Shown: positions 1 to 10,541, counted from the stretch's first letter. The stretch: DNA of 64,000 nt from Pseudonocardia sp. ICBG1293 (GCF_020131355.1 NZ_JAHLEL010000064.1:1-64000), one strand, 5' to 3'. Notes: generated by a model from the sequence alone, not told the origin. A program made the numbers and translations.

Positions 1-862
1 CCCACGCTTGTTGTTGGTCGCGGCAGCCGTGCAGCGGGGACCACGGCAGCACCGCGGGCCAGGCGGTGGTGCCGGTCAGATCGAACACGAGAACGGGTCC
101 CGCGTCGGGCCGGCGAGCGCGGGACAACGCCGACAGCTCCAACAGATCCGGTTTCGTGGTCGAGCACAGCAACGCGCCCGGGGCGTCGATGCAGATCCCG
201 CACAGCCAGCAGCGGGTCTTCCCGGACTGGGTCGGTGCCAGCACCCCGGTCGGGTTCGTAAACGGCGCCCACAACTGACCGCACGCCGCACACGTCGGTA
301 GCGGGATCCCCACCTCCCCCGGCGCCGCCGCACGGACCTGGGCGGCACTCATACCCGGCCGAGTCCGAGCGGCGGAGGCCCGGCACGCCTTCACCGACAG
401 CTCCGCGGCGATCTCAGCAGTGGTGGCATGCCCAGCCGGGACCGGCGCCACCCGCGCCAGCGCGGTGCTGACCAGCCCCGGACGGGACCGCCGCGACCGG
501 CGACCACCCCGACGCCGTCGTGCGGCGGCCCAGCCCGCGATCATCATCGCGGCCACGAGCACCGTCGCGGCACCAATCAGGCAATTCCGGAACAAGCCCG
601 GCACCACGAACAGATGTGCAGTGGTCGACCCGGCCGGGGCCGGAACCCGCAACAGCCGCCCCACCAGATCGACAACATCCGCAGGCCCAAGGAATAGCCA
701 CCGCGGCGCACCGGAAATCAGCCCGGCGACCAGGGCAGCGGTCTCGACACACACCAAGACACAGGCACCGAGGAACACGGTGATCATCAGGTGGGCGTAG
801 TCGTCTTTCCACGACGAGGCTCCTGGTGTAGTGCTCACACCTGCTCCCTCACTGTTGTACAC
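1..862 (-). CDS. VirD4/TraG-type coupling protein, N-terminal part (cut by window edge)
   Basis: This is the first part of the coupling ATPase that is complete at 55282-57237. About 287 residues are present. They include two hydrophobic segments (about 25-50 and 92-114), an Arg-rich linker and the P-loop APTQSGKT (207-216 region). The protein would sit in the inner membrane and feed relaxase-bound DNA to the secretion channel. The start is GTG at 862, with a second GTG eight codons later. It lies only 54 bp downstream of the amidohydrolase on the same strand, so it may be the last gene of the operon that starts with the XRE regulator. Confidence 0.85.
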   Translation of the reverse strand, partial: MYNSEGAGVSTTPGASSWKDDYAHLMITVFLGACVLVCVETAALVAGLISGAPRWLFLGPADVVDLVGRLLRVPAPAGSTTAHLFVVPGLFRNCLIGAATVLVAAMMIAGWAAARRRRGGRRSRRSRPGLVSTALARVAPVPAGHATTAEIAAELSVKACRASAARTRPGMSAAQVRAAAPGEVGIPLPTCAACGQLWAPFTNPTGVLAPTQSGKTRCWLCGICIDAPGALLCSTTKPDLLELSALSRARRPDAGPVLVFDLTGTTAWPAVLPWSPLHGCRDQQQAW

Positions 863-916
863 GATCGCACCAGCCCGATTGTGGTTGCTCGTGTGTGATT
901 GCGACTATGGCCTGAG

Positions 917-2125
917 TCAGACGACACGGTGCCCGCGCGTCATGACGAGGTGCAGGCGGCGCAGGTAGTCAAGATCGTCGCGCGGGTCCCCGGACGCAAC
1001 AATAAGGTCAGCATAGAGTCCTGCACGGATCCTGCCGGTCTGTTCGCTGATTCTGAGATTATCGGCTGCTGTCCCGGTTACGTGGGTGATGACTTCGGAG
1101 CGTGTGAATCCGCGCTCTACGTAATGCTCCAAGGAGGTCGGGAAGTCGTCAAAAATAGCATTGGGCAGGCCGGAATCGCTGCCGATGAGAATTGGCACCC
1201 CATGTGCTCGGAGCCATGGCAGGTGGTCACCGATCCGGTGGTCATCGGGGAACGGTAAAAGATCGGCTAGCATCCGCCACTGAGGCGGTGCGGTATCGCC
1301 TGCAATAATTGATGCAGTGGCCATCTTGCTTGCGATCTCATCGGAAAGGTCCATCTTTTTCTTAGCTGCCCACCAGCCGCAGTGCTCAATAGTGTGCACG
1401 CCAGCATCAACGCATACCTTGATCGTTTTTGTGGCGTGCGCGTGGGCGGCTACAGGGGTCCCATAAGCGCTCGCTCGCCGGACGATGTAGGCCAGGTCGG
1501 AAGAAGAGAACTGGGAGTCGAACATCGACGGTCCGCGCGGCGTCATCTGGCCGCCACCAGCCATGACCTTGATCCAGTCCGCTTTCGCTGCAGCGAGTCC
1601 TTCGATATGTTTGTCGATTTGGCTGTGGTTAGCGACTTCCCCGCCGAGGAACCAGCAGTGACCTTGGGGGATGGTGAGTGGGGTTCCTGAGGAAAGGATA
1701 CGAGGCCCCAGGGTTTCGCCTCGGTCAATCTGATCTCTGAGCGAGATCACGAGTCCCCGACTGTCTCCGAGATCTCGCACTGTTGTGCACCCACCTGTGA
1801 GCACTGATAGGGCGTTCCTCTGGATCAGATTTGTCAGCGTGGTGTGATCGCCGTCAGCGGCGGTAGCGAAAGGCTGTGGGCTCAGGTCACCGCAGAGGTG
1901 TACGTGGGCGTTGATCAGGCCGGGCAGTAGCGTTCCGCCCGGAAAGTCCAGCCGTGTAGCGCTGGGTTCAGCATGAATACTGACGTCTGCAAGGTCGCCG
2001 ACAACGTGGATCACGTTGTCACGGACAAGTACCGCCGCGGGGCGAGGCGCGGTGGCCCGCTGTCCGCCTGCGATTGTTTCCGGATCTCCATCGATGATGT
2101 TGGCGGCGGTGATGAGAGTGTCCAT
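917..2125 (-). CDS. Amidohydrolase family protein (metal-dependent)
   Basis: A 402-residue amidohydrolase-superfamily enzyme of the imidazolonepropionase/prolidase-like type. Visible metal-site features are HVH at 74-76, the probable carboxylated lysine K187 in WIKVMAGGG, histidines near 228-230, H248 in TIEHCG and D317 in GSDSGLP. Members hydrolyse C-N bonds in cyclic amides or peptides; the substrate here is unknown. No signal peptide is seen. I prefer ATG 2125 (GGAAAG upstream) over an in-frame TTG at 2134. It follows the MAB_1171c-like gene by 26 bp and precedes the coupling-protein gene by 54 bp. Its place in a regulator/protease operon suggests signal turnover rather than housekeeping metabolism; that is inference. 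Confidence 0.85.
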   Translation of the reverse strand: MDTLITAANIIDGDPETIAGGQRATAPRPAAVLVRDNVIHVVGDLADVSIHAEPSATRLDFPGGTLLPGLINAHVHLCGDLSPQPFATAADGDHTTLTNLIQRNALSVLTGGCTTVRDLGDSRGLVISLRDQIDRGETLGPRILSSGTPLTIPQGHCWFLGGEVANHSQIDKHIEGLAAAKADWIKVMAGGGQMTPRGPSMFDSQFSSSDLAYIVRRASAYGTPVAAHAHATKTIKVCVDAGVHTIEHCGWWAAKKKMDLSDEIASKMATASIIAGDTAPPQWRMLADLLPFPDDHRIGDHLPWLRAHGVPILIGSDSGLPNAIFDDFPTSLEHYVERGFTRSEVITHVTGTAADNLRISEQTGRIRAGLYADLIVASGDPRDDLDYLRRLHLVMTRGHRVV

Positions 2126-2151
2126 TGGCGGCAACTTTCCGAACTATGAGG

Positions 2152-3320
<1,169 letters not shown>

Positions 3321-3324
<4 letters not shown>

Positions 3325-3884
3325 CGGAACCCCCGCAGGGCGCGCCCGCCGACGGCACGTGCGTAAAGACGTTCACTCTCACTAAGACCGCTAGCGTCGA
3401 TATCAATCAAAGGAGCTGGTCGATTTGCCATCTCAACGAGGATAGCGGCGGAGGTCTCCGCCTCCCACTCTTTCCAGGAGCTGAAATACTTGCCCGCCCC
3501 GGGCTCCTGATTTTCTTTGTCGATCTCTGTGAAGTTTCCACAGAGCATCTCCCCGCCGCGGGGGTGATTCCGCGCGATATGAGTCAGCTCATGACATATT
3601 ATGTAGCTTTGGTAAGGAATTGACACGTCCGCAGCATGGACGATGAGGTACTCGTCAGGGAACGGAACTAGCGATCCGAACCCGACTCCGGATACTCCTG
3701 GAATCGTGTGGCCTTCAACGTTGATACTCTTGCCCAAACGTTCGGCTAGTCTCTGACACAGGATCCATGGGTCCAGCCTGCTCACGATTCCGAGATCCTT
3801 TAAAAGCGTCCGCCAAAATTTTCTGAGCTCGGCATCTGTCATCGGGATCTGCAGGCAATCATCATGGGGCGTCGGTGCGACCAT
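3321..3884 (-). CDS. ImmA/IrrE family metallo-endopeptidase
   Basis: A 187-residue protease with the zinc motif HELTH at 98-102 and a downstream glutamate-rich helix (EWEAE, about 139-143) supplying the likely third ligand. ImmA of ICEBs1 and IrrE/PprI of Deinococcus cleave XRE-type repressors, and an XRE gene lies two genes upstream here. The ATG at 3884 is chosen because AGGAGA lies 8 nt upstream. The longer open frame to 3983 would overlap the preceding gene. The 4-bp overlap with the membrane-protein gene indicates one transcript. The predicted target is the regulator at 4458-4910. Confidence 0.85.
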
Positions 3885-3939
3885 TGGGCGGCGGTCTCCT
3901 GCATGTCGTGGTGACGGTCCGTAGGGCGGTGTGGCACGA

Positions 3940-4407
3940 TCAGTTCTGCTGCAGCTGGTATTGACGATTTCGAGATATTTCAACCAACTTCACGCAGATG
4001 GCTGCTCGGATGGGACGAGCTGGCTGAACACGACACACCACCGGCCTATCCACGCCACTCTCAGAGAGAAGACGTACTAGCAATTCCTCCTCTGCTCGTT
4101 CCGCCACCGCGCTGTCGGTGATATATCCGTCTGCCACCCCAAGTGTCCGCGTAAAAAATTCCGTAAACTCTGGCGCTATGACGCGATCGCGACCGCGCAT
4201 CACATCGTCGAGTGCGTCCAAATCAGCTCTTCGAAAAGTGCCGTCAGTGATCCGCTCCAGTCGCGCACGGAGTCGCCGACTCGTGGTTCCGCTGGCGGCA
4301 TCATCGAAACGTCCACCCTCGCACAGAAACCCGAGCCGCCGGAGCCGATCCAACGGACCGAGCAACGCAACCGAATCATAGAGAAGGCGCTCGACCTCAG
4401 CATCCAT
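3940..4407 (-). CDS. Hypothetical protein between XRE regulator and ImmA
   Basis: About 156 residues, acidic and helical, with no domain I recognise. It starts at ATG 4407 (MDAEVERLL); an in-frame TTG at 4452, just after the regulator stop, is the alternative and would allow translational coupling. Residues such as LDALDDVMRGRDRVIAPEF and EEELLVRLLSE suggest an all-alpha fold. Its position between repressor and protease makes it a candidate co-regulator or adaptor of repressor cleavage, but nothing in the sequence proves this. Confidence 0.65.
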   Translation of the reverse strand: MDAEVERLLYDSVALLGPLDRLRRLGFLCEGGRFDDAASGTTSRRLRARLERITDGTFRRADLDALDDVMRGRDRVIAPEFTEFFTRTLGVADGYITDSAVAERAEEELLVRLLSESGVDRPVVCRVQPARPIRAAICVKLVEISRNRQYQLQQN

Positions 4408-4457
4408 GCCAGACCCGGTTCGTGAAGACTCTTCCGCGCAGCCGATAGCCAACGTGT

Positions 4458-4910
4458 TCAGACGTCATCCGCACTGCTGCTCTCCTTCGTTCGACTCCGC
4501 TTCTGGATGAGGTCGGTCAGCAACTCATCGAACGCGACTCGCTGGCTCGCATTAAGAGCCGCGGCGCGATAAGCAACATCCTGCACCTGGGCATCCCGCA
4601 TAGCGGCGCGAAGACTTATCTGTGCCTCCACCGCACGGACTGCCTCGGGATCATCCAGCAGGTACCCGACACGCACTCCGAAAAAGTCCGCGATGCCCTT
4701 CAGGACCCGAAGCGTCGGGTTCCCCGTCATCCCCCGCCGCAGCTGAGACAGGTACGACTCCGACAACTCGACGTCAGCCTCATTGACCGCCGCAACGAGC
4801 TCTCGCCCGCTGTACCGACGGTCCTCGCCCTCCGGACGAACATGCTCGAACAGGTAGTTCAGCCGCGCGGTCAAGCCACCATCTGAGCTGCCGTCCGTCG
4901 TCGCTGCCAT
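4458..4910 (-). CDS. XRE-family helix-turn-helix regulator
   Basis: A 150-residue protein with an N-terminal Cro/C1-type HTH (about 33-77: SESYLSQLRRG as recognition region, followed by ADFFGV) and a C-terminal helical extension that could hold the ImmA cleavage or dimerisation site. The SD GAGGAGG lies 11 nt before ATG 4910. It is transcribed divergently from the transfer operon at 5086, the classic position for a repressor of conjugation such as ImmR. It heads the leftward operon and so probably autoregulates. Confidence 0.85.
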   Translation of the reverse strand: MAATTDGSSDGGLTARLNYLFEHVRPEGEDRRYSGRELVAAVNEADVELSESYLSQLRRGMTGNPTLRVLKGIADFFGVRVGYLLDDPEAVRAVEAQISLRAAMRDAQVQDVAYRAAALNASQRVAFDELLTDLIQKRSRTKESSSADDV

Positions 4911-5085
4911 CGCGCGCTGCCTCCTCGCTGAGCGGCGCCCGCCACCCCCGAGCGAGGCTACGGGATTTATCGGCGTGCATGTCTGGTTGATGAAGTTCTG
5001 GCGAAGTGCCCGTCTGGTCCTGTACCTTCACTATCGTGATTTGATCAGATACATCCAGCGGTGCACCTCAGAGGGAGGTTGAGCG
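4911..5085. promoter_or_regulatory. Divergent control region between XRE repressor and transfer operon
   Basis: A 175-bp gap between two divergent operons. Around 5030-5060 lies an AT-richer stretch with TATC...GATA ends and the palindrome TGATCA, a plausible operator. The rightward operon has a good SD (GGGAGG) ending about 9 nt before ATG 5086. No -10/-35 pair is clear enough to name. The same sequence is present in copy 2 at 61286-61460. Confidence 0.5.
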
Positions 5086-5205
5086 ATGGAGGACCCGTCC
5101 AGCAGTCACGTGCTACACCAGAGAGCTGGCGACCTTACCCCTGGTGGAAGCACATGGAGGCCGCAGTCTCAGCTTCTCGGCACCGTCCATGGGGCGTCGG
5201 TTTGA
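5086..5205 (+). CDS. 39-residue leader ORF of the transfer operon
   Basis: The ATG at 5086 has the best SD in this region (GGGAGGTTGAGCG before it). The frame encodes 39 residues, starting MEDPSSSHVLHQ, and stops at TGA 5203-5205. That TGA overlaps the ATG of the next gene as TGATG. It looks like a translated leader coupling expression of the 274-residue protein. Alternatively it is the true N-terminus of the next gene displaced by a frameshift. The peptide has no recognisable domain. Confidence 0.5.
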   Translation: MEDPSSSHVLHQRAGDLTPGGSTWRPQSQLLGTVHGASV

Positions 5206-6029
5206 TGCCGCGCCGGCGCGTCCCGACGCCCCCAACGACTTCGTCCACATGGCGAACAGCCCCAGGACTTGGCGAGAGCCCAGGCCTCCCCGCCATCCCG
5301 ATCGACGAGACCTCACCACCAGCGGCCGTGCACGTCATCACACCGAGAGGTCCACGCTCCACAGCTCTCGCCGAAGTCACAGCGCCTGATGAGACCGAGA
5401 CGGATGCCGAACTGACTCCACCACAGATCCGCCTCGATGAGGAGATTTCTCCGACGAAGCCTCAGGCCCGCCGGCGATCCCTGACTCGTGTGTCCGTCGA
5501 GCCGTCGTTCACCCGGTCGGTTCGGTCGTGGGAGCGGGTGTCCGATGTGGAGGCGTCGTCGTTCGCGGGACGGTTCGCGTGTGATTTCCAGTCGTTCGAC
5601 GAGGACGATCCGTGGCGGCGTGCCGAGGTCCTCCGCGAAGTCCTCGCGGACGCGCAGGCCTCTACGTGGGGCTGGTCGGGTGTCGGTCGTCAGCGGGCGG
5701 ATGCGCCGTTGCCGGGGCGGTTGTATCGGCGGTCGGACACGGTGGTGTTCGTCGAGGTGCTCGTCCGCGCCACCCCGTACATCCGTGCTCCGGTGCCTGG
5801 TCCTGGCGCCGATCCCGAGAACGAGAGTGAACGCGGCGGCCTGGCGGAGCCGCCGGGGACGATCGGCCGCTCCTGCGCCCCACCGGAAGCGGATGCGTCG
5901 TGGACCGCGGCCGAGCCGCGCTGGGTGCGGATGACGGTGCCGGTCACTCGTGCCCCGGAGGACGGCCGTCTGGTCGTCGATCCTGGTCTGTTGTCCGGGC
6001 CTGTCGATGAGCAGGCAGGTAGCCGCTGA
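5205..6029 (+). CDS. Hypothetical protein, first large gene of the transfer operon
   Basis: 274 residues. The N-terminal 90 are Pro/Thr-rich and probably disordered. The C-terminal half is a compact unknown domain (SFTRSVRSWERVSDVE onward) with VFVEVLVRATPYIR and a terminal VPVTRAPEDGRLVVDPG segment. No membrane span or catalytic motif is visible. It starts at ATG 5205 inside TGATG and ends with another TGATG overlap at 6029. Position suggests a conserved accessory of this conjugation family; function unknown. Confidence 0.7.
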   Translation: MPRRRVPTPPTTSSTWRTAPGLGESPGLPAIPIDETSPPAAVHVITPRGPRSTALAEVTAPDETETDAELTPPQIRLDEEISPTKPQARRRSLTRVSVEPSFTRSVRSWERVSDVEASSFAGRFACDFQSFDEDDPWRRAEVLREVLADAQASTWGWSGVGRQRADAPLPGRLYRRSDTVVFVEVLVRATPYIRAPVPGPGADPENESERGGLAEPPGTIGRSCAPPEADASWTAAEPRWVRMTVPVTRAPEDGRLVVDPGLLSGPVDEQAGSR

Positions 6030-7357
6030 TGTCGAGCAGTAATCACGTGCCGTCTCCGGTGGAGACCGCGGCGACGACGGCGCCGTCGTGGCTGGCCGAT
6101 GGGGCTGCGGCGTGGGCCGCTCCCGGCGCCCCGAGCACGCCCGAGTCGATGGCGGCCGCAGCGGCGGCTCCGGAAGTCCCCGTCGAGCAGCCGGCGCCGA
6201 GCGAGTCCCCAGAGCAGCTGTTGTCTGCTGCCCCTGGCGCTGGCCCGCGGCCCGTTCGGCCTGCGGCCGAGCCGCCGGGAACGGCGGCGGCGCCGTTCTG
6301 GAACACCGACGACGCCGTAGGCTCTGTCGGCCAGGACACTCCGGTGGTCGGTTTCTCTGACGGTGGTGCGTTCGCCGATGTGGTGCGCCCGAAACTCGTG
6401 GCGCCGACCCGCGGCTGGCGGGCCGCCGTCTACGCCGTAACCGGTGGGCGGTGGAATCCCGGGCTGTCCGAGGCCGAACTCCGCCGGAAGGACCAGGTCC
6501 GCCGCATCACGACACCGCTGTCGGGGCCCTACAGCGTCGCGGTCGGGTCGATCAAAGGTGGTGTCGGGAAGACGACGTGCACCGGTCTGCTCGGGTTGGC
6601 GATGGCCGAGCACCGCGGGGACCGGGTCATCGCGATCGACGCAAATCCCGATGCCGGGACGCTCGGGGATCGTCTCGTTGGGGAGGTCCAGGCGGGTAAG
6701 CGGACGGTGCGGGACCTGTTGCGCGATCTGGACCAGGTCCGTACTTCTACGCAGTTGTCGGGTTACACCCATCTCGCCGGACGCCTGCGTGTCCTCACCA
6801 GTGAGCAGGCGCCGGAGTTGTCGGAGATGTTCTCCGAGCGCGACTACGAGCGTGTCCTACACCTGTTGTCGATCTACCACGAGCTGCTCCTCACCGACTG
6901 TGGGACGGGTCTGGTGCACTCGGCGATGCAGGGCACCCTGCGCCACGCCGATTCCCTGGTGGTGGTGGGGGCCCCGACCAAGGACGGTGCATCGCGGGCG
7001 GCCCGGACGTTGCAGTGGCTCGCCACCCACCAGACCGCGCCCGGCCGGTTCCCGTACCAAGACCTGGTCCGTGACGCCGTGGTCGTCCTGTCCTGTGACC
7101 GGCAGTCCCGCTACGTCGACGACACCGTCATCCACGACTACTTCGCCTCCCGGGTCCGAGCAGTGGTCGAACTTCCCGCCGACCCGCACCTGGCAACCGG
7201 GGACATCATCGATCTGGATGCCCTGGCCCCGGCCACCCGCGATGCGGTTCTCGAGCTCGCCGCCGTGGTCGCCGACGGCTTCCAGGGCCGCCGCACGCAC
7301 GGCCTGGCCGCACACGGCTTCCGCGACGACCATGCCGGTCGCGAGGTGGGCCGGTGA
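6029..7357 (+). CDS. MinD/ParA-like P-loop ATPase of the transfer operon
   Basis: 442 residues. Residues 1-165 are Ala/Pro-rich linker. The deviant Walker A KGGVGKT (176-182) starts a MinD/ParA fold, with DANPDAGTLGDRL (switch I), DCGTG (Walker B region) and VVVGAPTKDGASRAARTL. Similar long-N-terminus MinD-like ATPases occur in type VII secretion and in actinobacterial conjugation loci, where they may position the machinery. No ParB gene or parS-like repeat lies beside it, so canonical partition is not supported. It overlaps the next GTG by 4 bp. Confidence 0.8.
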   Translation: MSSSNHVPSPVETAATTAPSWLADGAAAWAAPGAPSTPESMAAAAAAPEVPVEQPAPSESPEQLLSAAPGAGPRPVRPAAEPPGTAAAPFWNTDDAVGSVGQDTPVVGFSDGGAFADVVRPKLVAPTRGWRAAVYAVTGGRWNPGLSEAELRRKDQVRRITTPLSGPYSVAVGSIKGGVGKTTCTGLLGLAMAEHRGDRVIAIDANPDAGTLGDRLVGEVQAGKRTVRDLLRDLDQVRTSTQLSGYTHLAGRLRVLTSEQAPELSEMFSERDYERVLHLLSIYHELLLTDCGTGLVHSAMQGTLRHADSLVVVGAPTKDGASRAARTLQWLATHQTAPGRFPYQDLVRDAVVVLSCDRQSRYVDDTVIHDYFASRVRAVVELPADPHLATGDIIDLDALAPATRDAVLELAAVVADGFQGRRTHGLAAHGFRDDHAGREVGR

Positions 7358-8475
7358 TCGGGTCCGGGCTGGTCGGTGCGGTGGTGGGGGCGGTGACGTC
7401 GTTGGCGGTCGCGGTCGCCCCGCCCGCTCCCGTACCCGCAGATACCCAGGTCGAGTGCGGGTGGCGCATTACAGCGGTGCACGTGCTGGCCGAACTCACC
7501 GACGACACCAGCGACCGGGCCGCGATGTGGCGGGCGGCGTTGACCAGCGTCGGCGCCCACCGGCCCGGGTTCGTCCCCGCCACCTGCTACCAGACCGGGG
7601 ATCGGTCGGGTAATCATGAAAACGGATCCAATGATCATCCAGAACAGAACGAACAGAACGGGCAGGTGCCGGCGCAGGCACCGGACCCGGCCGCGCCTGG
7701 CTCGTCTGATCCGCCAGCCGCACAGGACCAGAGCGGCAGCGCTGGTGAGGTGTTCGGGTGGGGTACCCCGGATGTCGTCGACGACTTCACCGGCCAGCAG
7801 TTGGGCCCGGGCTGGAATGCCTATGACGGCCCCGGACACGCCGGGAACGGCGTCCGCTCCCCGGCAGCGGCGACCATCGCTGACGGCGTCCTGACGATCG
7901 ACGGCACCGGGGACGGCACGACCGCCGGCCTGGCCTGGACCTCGAACGCGCAGAAATACGGACGCTGGGAAGTCCGGATGCGCGCACCCACTGGGTCCCC
8001 CTCCTACAACGCGCTGGCCCTGCTCTGGCCCACTGAAGAAAATTTCCCGGTCGGTGGGGAGATCGACTTCGCCGAGATCATGGACCCGGCCCGGGACAAG
8101 GTCGAGTTGTTCCTGCACTACGGGGCGGACAACTCCCAGGTCCACGGCGAACTCCAGGTGGATGCCACCCGGTGGCACAACTACGCCGTCGAATGGACAC
8201 CGCAGGGCGTGACCGCGTTCGTCGACGGCCGCGAGTGGTGGAAGACAGAAGACACTTCCATCCTGCCGCCCGGGCCGATGCACTTGTGCCTACAGCTGGA
8301 CTGGTTCCCCCGCGGGGACAACGAGTCCGGGCAGATGCAGGTCGATTGGGTCAAGCAGTGGGGCCTCGCCGCCGGCGACGGTGCCTCCACCGACTCGGCG
8401 GGCAGCAAGGGCTCCACCGATGCCGACTCCAGCACGTCGATCACCGACGAGATCAACAACGTGGGTAGGTCCTAG
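7354..8475 (+). CDS. GH16 family glycoside hydrolase, exported
   Basis: 373 residues. A hydrophobic N-terminus (1-29, ending PPAPVPA) suggests export. A small Cys-containing domain (30-85), a Gln/Asn/Pro linker and a GH16 beta-jelly-roll (about 138-340) follow. The catalytic signature EIDFAE (236-241) matches ExDxxE, with E236 as nucleophile and E241 as acid/base. GH16 enzymes cleave beta-1,3/1,4-glucans and galactans. Inside a conjugation operon it may trim capsule or exopolysaccharide, as Rpf and NlpC/P60 proteins trim peptidoglycan. The GTG start at 7354 overlaps the ATPase stop by 4 bp. Confidence 0.8.
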   Translation: MIGSGLVGAVVGAVTSLAVAVAPPAPVPADTQVECGWRITAVHVLAELTDDTSDRAAMWRAALTSVGAHRPGFVPATCYQTGDRSGNHENGSNDHPEQNEQNGQVPAQAPDPAAPGSSDPPAAQDQSGSAGEVFGWGTPDVVDDFTGQQLGPGWNAYDGPGHAGNGVRSPAAATIADGVLTIDGTGDGTTAGLAWTSNAQKYGRWEVRMRAPTGSPSYNALALLWPTEENFPVGGEIDFAEIMDPARDKVELFLHYGADNSQVHGELQVDATRWHNYAVEWTPQGVTAFVDGREWWKTEDTSILPPGPMHLCLQLDWFPRGDNESGQMQVDWVKQWGLAAGDGASTDSAGSKGSTDADSSTSITDEINNVGRS

Positions 8476-8540
8476 ACGCCCACCACCAGCCCGTTCGCCC
8501 GTGACTCGTCCGCTCCCCTGCTGACCTGGAGGTTCCCCGA

Positions 8541-10507
8541 ATGTCTCCGCTTCCGCGCTCGGCTCGACGGCGTTCGTTTCGTGGTCGTGCTGCGCGGCCG
8601 TCGTGGGCCGACCACGTCCCGCAACACCGTCTGCCGGGCCGTCTGCCTGCGCGGGCGTCGTCGGCGCCGGTGGTGGCGCGCCGGTCCGCGGTCGCGGTCC
8701 TGACCGCGACCGCGCTACTCGGCGCCAGCGCCTACACCGCCACCGCCCTCACCACCGACCCACGCCAGAGCCCGGTGACGGTGCTCGAGCTGACCGCCAA
8801 CGGAACTTGCGATAATCGCAAGGCCGCCCGTCAACACGCAGCCGCGACCGCGACCCGTGACCAGGCGCGGGCGCTGCTCACCGATCTCACCGTGTCCGAC
8901 GACCCGGCCGACCACGCCCTCGCCGACGAGATATCTGGTCTCGGGTTCCGGCCCGCGACCCAGCCAGTCGGCTGGCGGCAGCACGCCGTCGACGTCTCCG
9001 ACCAGCTACACCACCTGAACACCACCGACCCACAGCTCAGCGAGGTCGGTGTGCGGCTGGCCGCGGCCGGGCTCGGCCCCACCCCCGCCGACCTGATCAC
9101 CCCCGCCGCCTGCGGCGGACCTGCTCGACGACAACCACGCCGCCGCCGCGGTCGGCGCTCTGGACCAGGCCCGCGCCGCTGCCGCAGCACCACCAGCCGC
9201 GCCACCCGTCGCACCGGCGGCGCCGGTGGAACGGTCGCGGGCGGCTGTGCCGCCGGTCCCGGCGGCCTGCACCGACCACAACCGCCCGGCCCCGGCTGCG
9301 CCGGGACCGCCACCCGCGGGGGACAAGAACACGCAGACCAGCGCCACTCCGGCCGCTGAACCGGCAGCACCACCGCCCTCGGCTCTACCTACGGCAGCCG
9401 CACCGACCACGCCGATACCGACGACCACCGCTGCCCCTGCCCCCGACACCGAGAAGACGACCGCAACCGACAGCGGCAACGACACCGACGACAACAGCCA
9501 GGACACGACCGCTCTCACCCCAAGCAGCAGGGCATCCGGGCCACCGCCCTCAGCACCGGACACAGCACCGCGCTCGACCTCGGCGACGGCAAACAGCGTC
9601 GTCACCGACATCCAGACCAGCCCAAGGCAGGCCCCATCGACCGAGGACATCGCGACGGCGCGGGCGGCGATCAGCATGGTCAGCGACCTGATGGCCGCCA
9701 TCACCGCCTCCGGTGACACCGACGCCACCCGGATCGGCACGTCGGTCCTCGACGCTCTGGACCGAGACCATCTCGCGGCGCTGGGCGCCGACCCCGCTGA
9801 CCTGGACGCCCTCGACCGCCTCCGCGCCACCACCAGCAGCCGAGACGGCGACACCACGATGGCCCCGACCCAGGCGTCCGGCGCGCAGGTCCCGTCGCCG
9901 GACAGGCCCTCGGCTCCGCTCTCGACCCCGGCTGCAGAGACACCGACGGAGACGTCGTCCAGCGCGGCCAGTGTCCAGCCCGGGGCGCCGATCAACCGCA
10001 CCCAGACCAGCAACAGCAGCACCGACGACAGCACGTCCGGTTCCGCTATCGGTGCTGGCCAGACGGCTGCGGAAAGCGCTGGCCAGGACGCGAGCACGGC
10101 CTCCGGGCCGCAGACAGGTAGCAGCTCACCGGCGCCGGGTTCGGTGTCGTCGAGTATCGCGGCGTTGACCGCCCAGGCCCGCGCCGCTGCCGCAGTCGAC
10201 CCGGTCGCGGCGGACCTCCTCGATGCCCTCGACCGCAACACCACCAGCGCTGACCTGACCCAGGGCCGGGCCGGTGACACGCCCAGCAGCACCGATCCCG
10301 ACGGGAACGACACCGTTGAGAACGACACCGTTGAGAACGGCACTGCTGGTGAGCAGCCGCACAGGACCACGCCGCGGGACGAGCCGCCGCCGAAGGCGAC
10401 GGATAGAGGAGTGACAACCCCGGCGACGGACTCGACCTTCGACAAGCTAGCCCACTGCGAATCCGGCGGTGACTGGAGCACCAACACCGGTAACGGCTAC
10501 CACGGTG
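8541..10507 (+). pseudogene. Rpf/transglycosylase-like secreted protein, N-terminal part (frameshifted and split)
   Basis: ATG 8541 follows TGGAGGT. The product has a TM/signal segment (SAVAVLTATALLGASAYTA), then an alpha-helical Ala/Thr-rich region. Near 9113 the reading frame moves by +1: frame-0 ...LITPAACG continues as DLLDDNHAAAAVG in frame +1. A long Pro/Thr/Ser linker then leads to FDKLAHCESGGDWSTNTGNGYHG, the start of a resuscitation-promoting-factor/transglycosylase domain. A transposon interrupts it at 10508; the rest lies at 13917-14078. The catalytic Glu of CESGG is present. The frameshift may be real or a base error. Confidence 0.8.
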
Positions 10508-10541
10508 TTATCCGAACAGATCTGCAGCGGGATGACGTAGA

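Noticed and set aside
6029-7357. Canonical ParAB partition locus
   Set aside because: No ParB-like gene or parS-like repeat lies next to the ATPase, and the gene is embedded in the transfer operon.
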